From an uncultured Prevotellaceae bacterium (lineage in GTDB: Bacteria > Bacteroidota > Bacteroidia > Bacteroidales > Muribaculaceae), in contig CAMYUW010000021.1 in the NCBI GenBank assembly GCA_947302275.1, positions 1 to 42,491 on the forward strand: a stretch of DNA of 42,491 nucleotides. The letters are read 5' to 3'. Of this stretch, positions 7,438-16,310 are shown piece by piece. A model generated the notes under the pieces. The model saw nothing but the letters and a program-made list of their open reading frames with translations. It was not told where the DNA came from and ran no database searches. Within the stretch, counting starts at the first letter, position 1; every line of letters starts with the position of its first letter. A program made the position numbers and the translations under genes.

Positions 7438-8355
7438 TCAAAACTTGAGGCGAACAAAGACTGGATAATGGTCCGAGGGCTGGCGGCGAGTGTAGGTACT
7501 GAAGGAAATCTCTTGAGGTGCGTTTGACGCTTTGCGCAACTGCCCAGAGTCGGCATTGGGTACCCAATAGCTATTGGTCAAGATGCCATAGGCATCCACT
7601 TGAATGTCGGGAGAGACAAACACGTGGTCGATGCGGCTATCGGTGTGGATGTTGATGTCAAAATCGTTAAAAGTGCCATTCTCGGCAAAGCGCATGCGTG
7701 AGGCCTCATAGGAATCCTTCAAGAGCCCTGATTCGGAGAAAATGGTATAAACCTCATCGTTCTGGTCCACATTGAAGTCACCCGTGATAATGACAGGAGC
7801 GCCATGGGCAATCTCACGCACTTTTCTGACGATGAGCTTGGCCGCTTCACGGCGAGCCACCACACCGACGTGATCCATGTGGAGGTTGAAGAAATAGAAT
7901 GCCTCGTCGTCGGTAGCCGTCTGACCCGTAAACCGTCCCCATGTGCACACGCGGATGCAAGCGGCATCCCAGCCCAAACCAGGACGGTCAGGAGTCTCGC
8001 TGAGCCAGAAGTCCCCATGATCCAGCAAGCGCAGGCGATCGGTCTTATAGAAAACTGCTGCATACTCACCACCGGTCTTGCCGTCGTCACGGCCCACCCC
8101 GATGTAGTCATAGCCGTCAAGCCCTTTAAGCATGTCTATGAGCTGAACATGCAACACCTCTTGTGTACCAAAGATGTCGGGAGACATAAAGTTGACCTGG
8201 TCGCAAATCACCTGACAACGCTTGGACCACACTTCGCCCTTGGCGCTGTCACTATCTATTTTCAGCCTGATGTTATATGAACCCACGAGCATTTGGGCCG
8301 ACATCAACTGACAGGCAACCAACAGCAATAATGCAATCAATGAAAAACGTTTCAT
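7438..8355 (-). CDS. Exported endonuclease/exonuclease/phosphatase-family hydrolase
   Basis: A 305-residue EEP-superfamily metal-dependent phosphodiesterase. Residues 1-20 are a signal peptide; Cys15 in LLVAC could instead be a lipobox. Catalytic motifs are in order: SYNIRL near the start, GTQEVL with the metal-binding Glu, NLHMDHVG with the His, ITGDFNVD with Asp and Asn, and C-terminal RIDHVFVS and SDHYPVFVRL with the catalytic His. Such enzymes cleave phosphodiesters in nucleic acids, sphingomyelin or sugar phosphates; the substrate here is unknown, but export points to periplasmic or surface scavenging. A heptamer array starts 11 bases upstream of its ATG. Confidence 0.88.
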   Translation of the reverse strand: MKRFSLIALLLLVACQLMSAQMLVGSYNIRLKIDSDSAKGEVWSKRCQVICDQVNFMSPDIFGTQEVLHVQLIDMLKGLDGYDYIGVGRDDGKTGGEYAAVFYKTDRLRLLDHGDFWLSETPDRPGLGWDAACIRVCTWGRFTGQTATDDEAFYFFNLHMDHVGVVARREAAKLIVRKVREIAHGAPVIITGDFNVDQNDEVYTIFSESGLLKDSYEASRMRFAENGTFNDFDINIHTDSRIDHVFVSPDIQVDAYGILTNSYWVPNADSGQLRKASNAPQEISFSTYTRRQPSDHYPVFVRLKF

Positions 8356-8365
8356 ATTGTTTTTG

Positions 8366-8414
8366 AGTTGTAAGTTTTAAGTTGTAAGTTTTAAGTATAA
8401 TTACTGTCGCCTAA
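8366..8414. repeat. Heptamer array with conserved tail, copy A
   Basis: Units AGTTGTA and AGTTTTA alternate twice, followed by AGTATAA, TTACTGT and CGCCTAA, seven units of 7 bases. It matches copy B at 23465-23513 at 46 of 49 positions and shares its tail with copy C at 32536-32563. A second TATCGCCTAA lies just beyond, near 8416-8426. It is directly upstream of the EEP hydrolase start codon. Confidence 0.9.
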
Positions 8415-8480
8415 TGGTTATCGCCTAATGCCAGCTTGAGTGCATCAAAGCCCTCTCTAAACTGCGAGCATAGCGAGCGT

Positions 8481-10853
8481 CTAGAATGGATAACCGATAG
8501 CCAGATGGAAGGACCAGACATCTTTAAACGAGGGAATGTTGAAGTAACCGCTCTTTGTGGTTTTGTAAGGGGCATGAATGGCGATACCAAGATCGGCCCT
8601 CACCACGAGCATAGACATGTCAAATCGCAATCCAACGCCAGTTCCCAAGGCCAACTCTTTAAAGAAATTCTTAAACTTCAGCTTTCCGCCCGGGCGAGTC
8701 TCGTCTTCCTCCAGTAGCCAGATGTTGCCCGCGTCAAGGAATACGGCGCCATTAAAATAGCCCAGGATGGGGAAACGGTATTCAGCGTTTGCCTCAAACT
8801 TAAAAGTACCTGTTTGGTCGTAATAGGCATAACGGCCTTTGCTTTTTACTTTGGGTTGGTCGTTTTCATCGGGGTTAGCATTGTTTTCGGGGAGAGGCTC
8901 TACATGTCGGTAACTGCCGGGACCCAGCGTGCGCACGGCAAATGCCCTCACCGAATTAGAGCCGCCCACATAGAACTGTTCTCTGTAAGGCACCTCACTA
9001 CTGTTGCCATAGGCATGGGCGATACCAAGCACAAGTCTCGATGCCACCACGCTTTTGAGTCCCAGGCGGCGCGTCCACACCACCTGTCCCTGAGCCTTGA
9101 CGAACTGTGAAAACGGCGTGCCCAGCAGTTGCTTGGTGCCTTTTGCGCCAAACAGTGACCACAGTCCCGAAGCGATATTGCCAGCCTCGGCCACGTTGCC
9201 AACAAATGTGATGTGGTCTCGGCGTGTGATGTCACGGTCGAAGGTATAAGTGTATTCAATTTTGGGGACGAACACATTTTTGAAACTCTCTCTCAAAGCG
9301 GGGTTTTCGGCCATCACCGAATCAAATTCATGACTTGTGCTCAACAGTCGGTTATATGTCAGTTTGAACGGTGTCAGCACGTGGCTCGAATAACGGTCGG
9401 CATGCCATTCCCATGTAGCGGCAAACGAGAGCTGCGACATCTTGAAATTACGCGGGCGGTTCATCAGGTCGGCACTTATCGAGAAGCGGGTCCAATTGGT
9501 GTAACGGCGCGAGGGGTACAGGAATTTAGGCGCCAGTAGGCGTGGAAAATCCAATTTGGACTCAATACCAAATTCGTAGGAATTAAAATCAGATCCCTTG
9601 TAAGCGCCAGAACCACCCGTCTGCCATTCATAATCGCCGTAGATGTCCACCGTGAACTTCTCCCCTGCCCCGAAAGCATTTTTATGGGTCGCACCAATTT
9701 CCACACCAGGGCCGATGAAACTATTGCTCTTGGATACGCCCTGCATTTCTAAAGTCACATCCCACGGCTTATCCAGTTGGCAGTTGATCACAAGGTCAAG
9801 CAAGCCTTCGCCATCGGGCGTCACACTATCCAGCGGATTCACTTGGATATCCACTGTGCTGAAAATGCCCAATCGGGATAATGCTGCCTGGGTGCGGTCA
9901 ATGCTGTTGACACGGAATTGACGGCCCTTGCGGGCGCGGATGCAGTTCGGAATCACGTGATTCTTGATATAGACGGGCTCATACTTGATGAGGGTGCAAC
10001 GGTCGGTCTCGATGGTGTCGGGTTCTCCACGGCCATCATCATTGAATACCGTCGCCAAGATATCGTGAGTAATATACCTCATGCGTGCATTGTTGGGAAT
10101 ATCGTTGGATTCCATCATCCGCAGGTGAATCACGCCACTTTCCTGTACGCTATCAGCCAGATATTGGATATATTCGGGACGGAAAAAATAGTAGCCGCGG
10201 TTGCGCACAAAATTGGTGATATCGATGCGTACGGCACTCAGTGAGTCCAGGCAGTATCGGCTGCCCGTCTGCAAATAATGGTTCTCACGAGCCAGCGAAT
10301 CGACCATCATCATCAGGCGGTCTTTACCACCCGTGTATTGTACGTTGCCGATGGTGTATGGCGGATTGACGTTGACATCGTAAGAGATTTTGGCTTTCTT
10401 AGGATTTTTCTTGGGGTGAATCGTATAGCTGGCCGAGGAGGTGAAATAGCCATTATTGCGAAGGATCGTATTGATCATATCCACACGCGCTTGTGGGTTC
10501 ACACGCTTCATGAGAACAGGTTTGGCTGCAAAATGCTTGTAGAGCCAACCCTTAAAACCTGTGGCATCCTCATCTATATTGTTGTAGATCATCAGACCGA
10601 TGGGGAACGGTGTGCGGTAATATGGCGAATACAGCGGGTTGTTGGGGCGGACGTTGATAGCAGTGAATATGTCGTCCTTCACACCAGCCTCCAGTTTGGT
10701 GCCCTCTTCATGATATTTGAGATGTTTCACCCCTGTATAGAGTACATCATTTTCGCCCAACTTCTTGGTGGTCGAGCAAGATGTTGCCAGCGCAAGTGTA
10801 ACCCACGCCAGGGTGAGCAACCAGAAAATATGTCGTTTATTCTTCGTTATCAT
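8481..10853 (-). CDS. tamL: TamL, lipoprotein form of the TamA/BamA-type outer-membrane assembly factor
   Basis: A 790-residue Omp85-family protein. The signal ends in a lipobox (LALATSC, Cys26), the feature that separates Bacteroidota TamL from classical TamA. POTRA-like repeats occupy roughly residues 35-400 (KAKISYDVNVNPPYTIGNVQ and similar). The C-terminal half is a 16-strand-type barrel with GNVAEAGNI, the conserved FYVGGSNSVRAF (VRGF-like loop), and FRFPILGYFNGAVFLDAGNIW, ending in the aromatic LAIGYPF. It acts with TamB to insert or fold outer-membrane components. Its ATG lies inside the 3' end of tamB (17-base overlap), so the two are translationally coupled. Confidence 0.9.
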   Translation of the reverse strand: MITKNKRHIFWLLTLAWVTLALATSCSTTKKLGENDVLYTGVKHLKYHEEGTKLEAGVKDDIFTAINVRPNNPLYSPYYRTPFPIGLMIYNNIDEDATGFKGWLYKHFAAKPVLMKRVNPQARVDMINTILRNNGYFTSSASYTIHPKKNPKKAKISYDVNVNPPYTIGNVQYTGGKDRLMMMVDSLARENHYLQTGSRYCLDSLSAVRIDITNFVRNRGYYFFRPEYIQYLADSVQESGVIHLRMMESNDIPNNARMRYITHDILATVFNDDGRGEPDTIETDRCTLIKYEPVYIKNHVIPNCIRARKGRQFRVNSIDRTQAALSRLGIFSTVDIQVNPLDSVTPDGEGLLDLVINCQLDKPWDVTLEMQGVSKSNSFIGPGVEIGATHKNAFGAGEKFTVDIYGDYEWQTGGSGAYKGSDFNSYEFGIESKLDFPRLLAPKFLYPSRRYTNWTRFSISADLMNRPRNFKMSQLSFAATWEWHADRYSSHVLTPFKLTYNRLLSTSHEFDSVMAENPALRESFKNVFVPKIEYTYTFDRDITRRDHITFVGNVAEAGNIASGLWSLFGAKGTKQLLGTPFSQFVKAQGQVVWTRRLGLKSVVASRLVLGIAHAYGNSSEVPYREQFYVGGSNSVRAFAVRTLGPGSYRHVEPLPENNANPDENDQPKVKSKGRYAYYDQTGTFKFEANAEYRFPILGYFNGAVFLDAGNIWLLEEDETRPGGKLKFKNFFKELALGTGVGLRFDMSMLVVRADLGIAIHAPYKTTKSGYFNIPSFKDVWSFHLAIGYPF

Positions 10854-13800
10854 CTCTCTTGCGGGTTACAGTGGGTTTGTCAATGGCCTGGTCGTTATCG
10901 AGTGGAACGATGTAAGTTTCTTCATCGCTGGTAATGGCCTCTATTGCCTTTTCCTGTAATTTCAATGCTGCCTTGCGGGCCTTTTCTAGCGAATCCTTCA
11001 AGAGGTATTCGCGCGAGTGCTTAAAGGTGAACAGGTTACGCAGGTTAGTAAGTTTTCGCTTGAGCACATAGGCTATACCCGTCTCTGTTACTTGGCCCTC
11101 CAGCACGTTTTCGTAGCTTGAATGGCGGAAAAGCTTCAGATAACGAGTTGCGTTGTCATTGAGGTAATATTCCAGTGAGACATCGTTGAACAGTTTGTCA
11201 GCGACATGCTCGTCCTCAGCAGCAACAGTACTATACTCACCACCCACCACAATCTTGAAGCGGTCATTGAACAGGGACTTGGCTAAGCGGTAACTGTAGC
11301 TGGTCTCGGTTCCATTTTGAGTGCCCCTATAGTGGTTGATGCCAAATGAGAGGTCGATACCCGGCAGCGTTTGGGCAGCCCATGCATTCAGCTTGGATTG
11401 CAGGAACGAGAATAAGGCTGATGTTCCTGTCTGGTCGCTGATAAGGCCAGGACTGTTGGTGCCCGAGTAAGTGTTGAAGAGCAACAAATTTATTGCTGCC
11501 TGCGAGCGCTGGTTCTCGCTCATTGACTGCAATTCATTCTGCACCGTTGTGTTGTTCTCGCTGCTCAGGTCAAAATCGAGGTCAATGTTGCTGAGGGTGC
11601 CTCCAACATGGGCATCAATCAGGAATTCCACTGGATCCTTCTCTCCTTGCACACTCGTCTTGACATGCTCGGTACCTTTGAGGTTAAGCTGAGGATTAAG
11701 CATCTCTCCAGTCCAGGAGATCGTGCTGCCGCTAGTGATGTCAAAGTTCTTTTGAGAAATCAGCGGAGGCGTGTATCGCAGGTTACCGTTTGCAATCGTG
11801 TAGGTACCCGTGAGATTGTCCTTTCCAGCGAAATCAAGAGTATATTTCAGACGTCCGCTACCGTCGATGGTGGCTCGGTTCTGACCGTCCTCCGACAGGT
11901 AAGCATTGATTCTCGCACCCTGCTGCACATCGATGTATGCAAGGATATTGGTAGCACTGCTGCCCTTACCCGTCACTAGAATGGTAGAACCCGCAGGCTG
12001 GCTGAAATCAATGAAGGTCACCATATTCTCATCGACAGCGGTCGAAAGCTGTGAAATGTCGTTTTTCATCACATAGGTGATGTTGGAACCCGTCAGCAGG
12101 GTGGCGTCTGCCCTGACGGTCATCACGTCGCCGTGGCTCTTGACGGTAGCACTGATGTCTGCCAGACCTTTGCCGAAAATCTGTGTCACATCGTCCTGCT
12201 TACTGTCCATAAATTGGACTTCACGGCCATTTGCCTTCAGGTCAATCACCATATTATTGAGATCCCGCAAGTCAACGATGCCGTTGAGATAGACAGGGCT
12301 GTAGTTAGCGCCCGTGAGTGTGTAATCATTGAAAGTGATGATATTGTCCTCAACAGGAATGCGTCTAGTTGCGAATCTGAGCGAACTGCCGTAACGGGGC
12401 AGATTAACTCTTGCTGAATCGGCAATCAGATAACCATTAACCCTCGGATTATCTACTGATCCGCTCACCTCCAAATCACCCACTGCATATCCTTCTAGCC
12501 AAATGTAATCGCCGGGAATGAAGGCATTAGCACGTACCAGCGGGAAACGGTTGAAATTGGCATGCATGTTGAACGGAGAATCAGCATCTGCGTCATTCAG
12601 TGAACCGCGCAGGGTAATGGCGTTATTACCGTCAAGTATGAGATCGGCTGTCAATCGGGTTGTAGTGGTAGATGGATCCAGGTCAAAGTCAGCATTGAGA
12701 GTCACATCGCCCTCGGGCTTGCCGTTATAGACGAAGTCCTTGATGTCAATGGTACCGTCGCCATCGGCGTTTGTGCCATCCCAGTTGATGTCAATATTTG
12801 CATTGACGGTACCGCTGGTCTTATCCAGCATGGGCACGATGCGGGTCCATTCCTCCAATTTCAGGTTGTCGATGGCAAGTTGAACATTCTCGGTGGTGTC
12901 ACCTGGCAGACGGTGGGTCAACAATTCCACACTGCTGCTGTCGCTGCGCAGTGCCAGGTTGGCATCTATCATGCGTGTGCGGTAATCCACGTTCACATAA
13001 TTGTCTTCATTAAAGGTCCAGTGCCTGTAGCCGATTACAGGATCCTTCCCGAACAGGCGAGCTTTCACTTCGTTCTCGGCCAATTGGGCATTACATCCCA
13101 GACGATAACCCGTCTCACCCTTGATGTTCTGCTGGTGTAGCATAAAGTCAACCGTATGGCCCTTCAAGCCCCCTTCTATATCGACCTGAGCAAACTCGTC
13201 CCAGGTGCCTGGGCGGTTGCCCATGTGGGCATTGAAGGCCATATACTTGTTGTTGAGCTCATGGGCGTTAATTGTAACGGTGTCTATATTGGTATCTCCC
13301 GATACAAGGCCAAATGCCCTTCCGTTGATAGTGAGCGTTGAGTCGCGGTTGATTTCACAACTGATGTGGCGGAAGTCCATATCATGTTGTTGCGCGTAGC
13401 GCTGTACGATACCATCGGCACCCATGTGCATGTCGAAGTCGAATTTGGGCATCGGTGCCTTCAGGCGCTCGACGTCGAGCCAGCGTTCCTGATACTGGCG
13501 CTGGATCTCTTTGGCGGTTTGCTGGAAATCCTCAATCAAAGGCATTACGCCGCTGGGGGCGTTCAGGTGGGCATAATTGTCCTCGTTCTCAACCATGATA
13601 CATGTCTGCCACGGGGTGCTGTGAAGTGTGGCATTGGCATCATCGGCTACTAGCAGGGTACTATCGAGACGCCAATCCAGGTCACGAAGCGAGAGATCAG
13701 CATCCCACTCCTGGGTGCGCAAATTGATGTCGCCCTCGGCATGGAGCCGTGTCGAGCCGTTGCAGACTCCGTCATACATGCCTAAGCGATTCAGATCCAG

Positions 13801-15738
13801 GTCGCGCACATTGCCGTCGGCCGTGAAGACATAGTGGTCGTTGCAGATAGTGCCGTGGGCATTGGCGTCAAAATCGCAGCCTTTGTTGGCGCTTGATGCA
13901 TACACGTCGGCATAACCGCCACGCAACTTCCCTCGGGCCTTGAGGTTGCCATAGTGAGTGCCATTGTAGCGTACGCTGGCCAGGTTGACGGTGGCATCGG
14001 TCCATGTGGAGCCGCAGTCAGTAAAGTCAAAGCCATGACCACGGGCGTTGACACTGCCAGTGAGATTGCTAACGTCATAGTCCGGCAGGAAGGATTTAAC
14101 GGGGAAGTTATTGAATGAGGCATCCACGTCATAGTTCTCGTTGCACACATCGTAGTAGCCATCGCCCCGCATCGTGTCACCTCCGGTCGAGACGCGCAGG
14201 TTGCGGGCCACCCACTTGCAACCTTCCTTGTTGATTTTACCGCTCATCTTCATGGGCGGCAACTTCACGTCGTCAAGGCCCAGCATCTTGTTCAATACGC
14301 TGGGATCACGCAGATCCACCTCGGTATCGAGATCGGCCTTCATGCGGTCCATATCGGTGGGGTTGTAGATGGTGCCTTTGCCCTTAATGCGGCCGATGCC
14401 AGGCACGTCGGCGTCAAGTGAATGGATGTCTAGACGCTTGTCGTTGCCACGCGCTTTAGCCTTAAGGCGGACGGGCTTGTTGTGCGGGATGTCTTTAAGT
14501 GCCTTGCGGGCTTCGGGGACGAGTTTCTCGACCTCGTTCAGGTCGATTTTGCTATCGGTATCGATATTGGCCTTGCCGTTGGGCTTACCGTCGAGCATAT
14601 CCTGATCCACATGGGCGTTCATCTTGATGTCGCTGCCCTTGGTCTTGAGCTTCACATCATTGAGATCCAGGCCATTCTTGTTCTTATTGACGGTTCCACT
14701 GGCATCATTGACCTGCAGGCCGCTGCGCTCCTTGCCGCTGAGATGCTTTACAGGTACATTGAGGTTCTCTCCATCATATTCAAAGTTATCGATATCGGCG
14801 TTGACGTCTTTTACCTCGATGTTGTCAGGGTCCAGCGTAGTGCCGGGCTTGTTCGGTTTTTTGCCAGTCTGGGCATATTTGCCCTTGCTGTCTTTCACAC
14901 GCACTTTGCCGGCCTTAACTTTCCAGGGTTTGTCGTCGCCCTCTTTTCTCGGGGCTTCCTTGGGCATGGGATGGTCCTTACTGTATTGCTTGGCATCCTT
15001 CTCGCTCGGGTGTTCATATTTGACGTCGGCCTTATCGACATCGAGTTCTCCCACATCGACAGTCTGCTCGCCAGTATCGACTTTCACGTCACGGGCCTCG
15101 GCATGACCCACTTTGGCATCGAGGTTATCGACGGTAGGCTTCATGTCCATCTTGAAGTCCACGTCATCGGCAGTCACCTTGTCGGCTTTGACCTTCCAAG
15201 GTTTGCTTGGCTCTTTGTCGGGTGCTGGTTTCTTTTTCTCGGGCTTATAGCTCATCTTGGCTTTACCGCCCTTGAGTGCAGCGTTGCCCACGTCCACCCT
15301 ATTGTTATTCAGATCCACCGATGCCCTGTCGACCTTAGCATCATCGACATCCACATCGAGATCCATAGAGCCATCGTCAGTCTTGATTTGACTCTTGGCA
15401 CCCTTGAGCGAGGCATTATCCACATCCACTTTCTTGTCAAGCAATGACCCTGGCTTCACATTGCCCTTGACCTCGTCGGCCTTGAACAGGGTGTCGCCGT
15501 TCTGGTCAATGACTTGGATGTCGGTTGCGCTGACATCAAGCGGGAATTTCACCCTCACATCGCCCACGCTGATGTCCATACCTGTTTTTTTGCTGGCATA
15601 ATCGGCCGCGATGTCAGCGGCCTTGTTCTGGACCCAAGGGATATAGGCGGCAAACGGTAACGCTGCCACCATGCCTAACAGACCGCTGCCCACCCAGGCA
15701 GCCACCTTAGAGAAGATATTTCCCTTTTTGCCAAACAT
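10837..15738 (-). CDS. tamB: TamB-like translocation and assembly module protein
   Basis: A 1633-residue inner-membrane-anchored AsmA/TamB-family protein from ATG 15738; the codon before it is TTG. One N-terminal membrane span (VGSGLLGMVAALPFAAYIPWV) is followed by an AsmA-like start (SVGDVRVKFPLDVSATDIQV), then about 1400 residues of beta-rich repeats expected to form a periplasm-spanning groove. The conserved TamB domain lies in the last 450 residues (INAYLSEDGQNRATIDGSGRL, QSMSENQRSQAAINLLLF, LPGIDLSFGINHY). Residues about 80-330 are exceptionally rich in Lys, Asp and Val with repeated PWKVKA blocks. Together with TamL it forms the TAM bridge between membranes; a role in phospholipid transport is also proposed for this family. 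Confidence 0.9.
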   Translation of the reverse strand: MFGKKGNIFSKVAAWVGSGLLGMVAALPFAAYIPWVQNKAADIAADYASKKTGMDISVGDVRVKFPLDVSATDIQVIDQNGDTLFKADEVKGNVKPGSLLDKKVDVDNASLKGAKSQIKTDDGSMDLDVDVDDAKVDRASVDLNNNRVDVGNAALKGGKAKMSYKPEKKKPAPDKEPSKPWKVKADKVTADDVDFKMDMKPTVDNLDAKVGHAEARDVKVDTGEQTVDVGELDVDKADVKYEHPSEKDAKQYSKDHPMPKEAPRKEGDDKPWKVKAGKVRVKDSKGKYAQTGKKPNKPGTTLDPDNIEVKDVNADIDNFEYDGENLNVPVKHLSGKERSGLQVNDASGTVNKNKNGLDLNDVKLKTKGSDIKMNAHVDQDMLDGKPNGKANIDTDSKIDLNEVEKLVPEARKALKDIPHNKPVRLKAKARGNDKRLDIHSLDADVPGIGRIKGKGTIYNPTDMDRMKADLDTEVDLRDPSVLNKMLGLDDVKLPPMKMSGKINKEGCKWVARNLRVSTGGDTMRGDGYYDVCNENYDVDASFNNFPVKSFLPDYDVSNLTGSVNARGHGFDFTDCGSTWTDATVNLASVRYNGTHYGNLKARGKLRGGYADVYASSANKGCDFDANAHGTICNDHYVFTADGNVRDLDLNRLGMYDGVCNGSTRLHAEGDINLRTQEWDADLSLRDLDWRLDSTLLVADDANATLHSTPWQTCIMVENEDNYAHLNAPSGVMPLIEDFQQTAKEIQRQYQERWLDVERLKAPMPKFDFDMHMGADGIVQRYAQQHDMDFRHISCEINRDSTLTINGRAFGLVSGDTNIDTVTINAHELNNKYMAFNAHMGNRPGTWDEFAQVDIEGGLKGHTVDFMLHQQNIKGETGYRLGCNAQLAENEVKARLFGKDPVIGYRHWTFNEDNYVNVDYRTRMIDANLALRSDSSSVELLTHRLPGDTTENVQLAIDNLKLEEWTRIVPMLDKTSGTVNANIDINWDGTNADGDGTIDIKDFVYNGKPEGDVTLNADFDLDPSTTTTRLTADLILDGNNAITLRGSLNDADADSPFNMHANFNRFPLVRANAFIPGDYIWLEGYAVGDLEVSGSVDNPRVNGYLIADSARVNLPRYGSSLRFATRRIPVEDNIITFNDYTLTGANYSPVYLNGIVDLRDLNNMVIDLKANGREVQFMDSKQDDVTQIFGKGLADISATVKSHGDVMTVRADATLLTGSNITYVMKNDISQLSTAVDENMVTFIDFSQPAGSTILVTGKGSSATNILAYIDVQQGARINAYLSEDGQNRATIDGSGRLKYTLDFAGKDNLTGTYTIANGNLRYTPPLISQKNFDITSGSTISWTGEMLNPQLNLKGTEHVKTSVQGEKDPVEFLIDAHVGGTLSNIDLDFDLSSENNTTVQNELQSMSENQRSQAAINLLLFNTYSGTNSPGLISDQTGTSALFSFLQSKLNAWAAQTLPGIDLSFGINHYRGTQNGTETSYSYRLAKSLFNDRFKIVVGGEYSTVAAEDEHVADKLFNDVSLEYYLNDNATRYLKLFRHSSYENVLEGQVTETGIAYVLKRKLTNLRNLFTFKHSREYLLKDSLEKARKAALKLQEKAIEAITSDEETYIVPLDNDQAIDKPTVTRKRDDNEE

Positions 15739-15830
15739 CAAACAAACTAAACGTTTACAACGCGCAACAACTTGAGCAACTTATGTCATTGGTATGTCCC
15801 AAGTGCTGCCTGTCGCAAGGGTTTAATCTG

Positions 15831-15859
15831 CAAAAATACTAAATTATTGGAAATGACAA
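15831..15859 (-). promoter_or_regulatory. Promoter of the tamB-tamL operon
   Basis: On the minus strand TATTTTTG (plus 15831-15838) is an exact -7 element and TTG (plus 15857-15859) sits 18 bases upstream. The expected leader is about 85 bases. Confidence 0.65.
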
Positions 15860-15941
15860 GAAAAAAAATCCGTTTTTCCGCTTTTCCTGCATTTAAAGCG
15901 ATTCATCAATAACAAATTAATAAAGAATCTTACAACTAAAA

Positions 15942-15973
15942 TTTGTTTCGTTACATTTTTATAATTATTTTTG
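15942..15973 (+). promoter_or_regulatory. Strong promoter for the structured RNA
   Basis: TTTG at 15942-15945 and TATTTTTG at 15966-15973 are separated by 20 bases, an excellent match to the -33/-7 consensus. Transcription should start near 15980, about 330 bases upstream of the next start codon, and proceed into the rod-shaped RNA. Confidence 0.75.
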
Positions 15974-15979
15974 CACCGT

Positions 15980-16258
15980 GATGCGGTGGGCATGTCCCAT
16001 TGCTAAGCAAGACATTTTAGAACAAAGACGAAAGCGTTTTGTTTTTGGCCTCACTTAGAAATTTCGCCAATTTTTCCACTGGTCAAGAGCAGTCGATAAC
16101 GTTCCGTCGCTGGTTGATTGGTTTGCCATCTCCCAAAACCAAGGGAGAGGGCTTGACCATAAGGCCAAGCGTGGGGGATGACTGTTCGCAGTGGAAGGGC
16201 GTTTGGCGATGCCTCTAAGTGAGCGAATAGACAGACAAAGTCCCTACGCTTTCTTTTA
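15980..16258 (+). ncRNA. ssrS: Long rod-shaped structured RNA, candidate 6S RNA
   Basis: The non-coding transcript folds as one long interrupted rod. Paired segments are 16030-16037 with 16246-16253 (8 bp), 16038-16042 with 16235-16239, 16050-16059 with 16214-16223 (10 bp, perfect), 16064-16070 with 16203-16209, 16073-16081 with 16189-16197, 16087-16094 with 16180-16187, 16108-16111 with 16168-16171, and 16129-16134 with 16143-16148 around an 8-base loop. An asymmetric internal bubble (13 by 8 bases, 16095-16107 and 16172-16179) sits in the middle, as in 6S RNA, where it mimics an open promoter and traps RNA polymerase. The outer helix ends in TTTCTTTT, giving its own terminator. A strong promoter precedes it. 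The 6S call is structural inference. A long regulatory leader of the following LRR gene is the alternative. Confidence 0.6.
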
Positions 16259-16310
16259 TACCTTCATTAAATGCTGAATTCGGGGGACACAAGAGGCACT
16301 CTTTACTATT

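Noticed and set aside
14482..15447. A 321-codon plus-strand open frame opposite tamB
   Set aside because: Antisense to the Asp/Val/Lys-rich part of TamB, whose codon use creates long reverse frames; Ile/His/Val-rich nonsense composition.
16020..16258. RNase P RNA or tmRNA as the identity of the structured RNA
   Set aside because: The conserved RNase P core (GAGGAAAGTC, ACAGAA) and a tmRNA tRNA-like domain with tag frame are not visible; the fold is a single rod.
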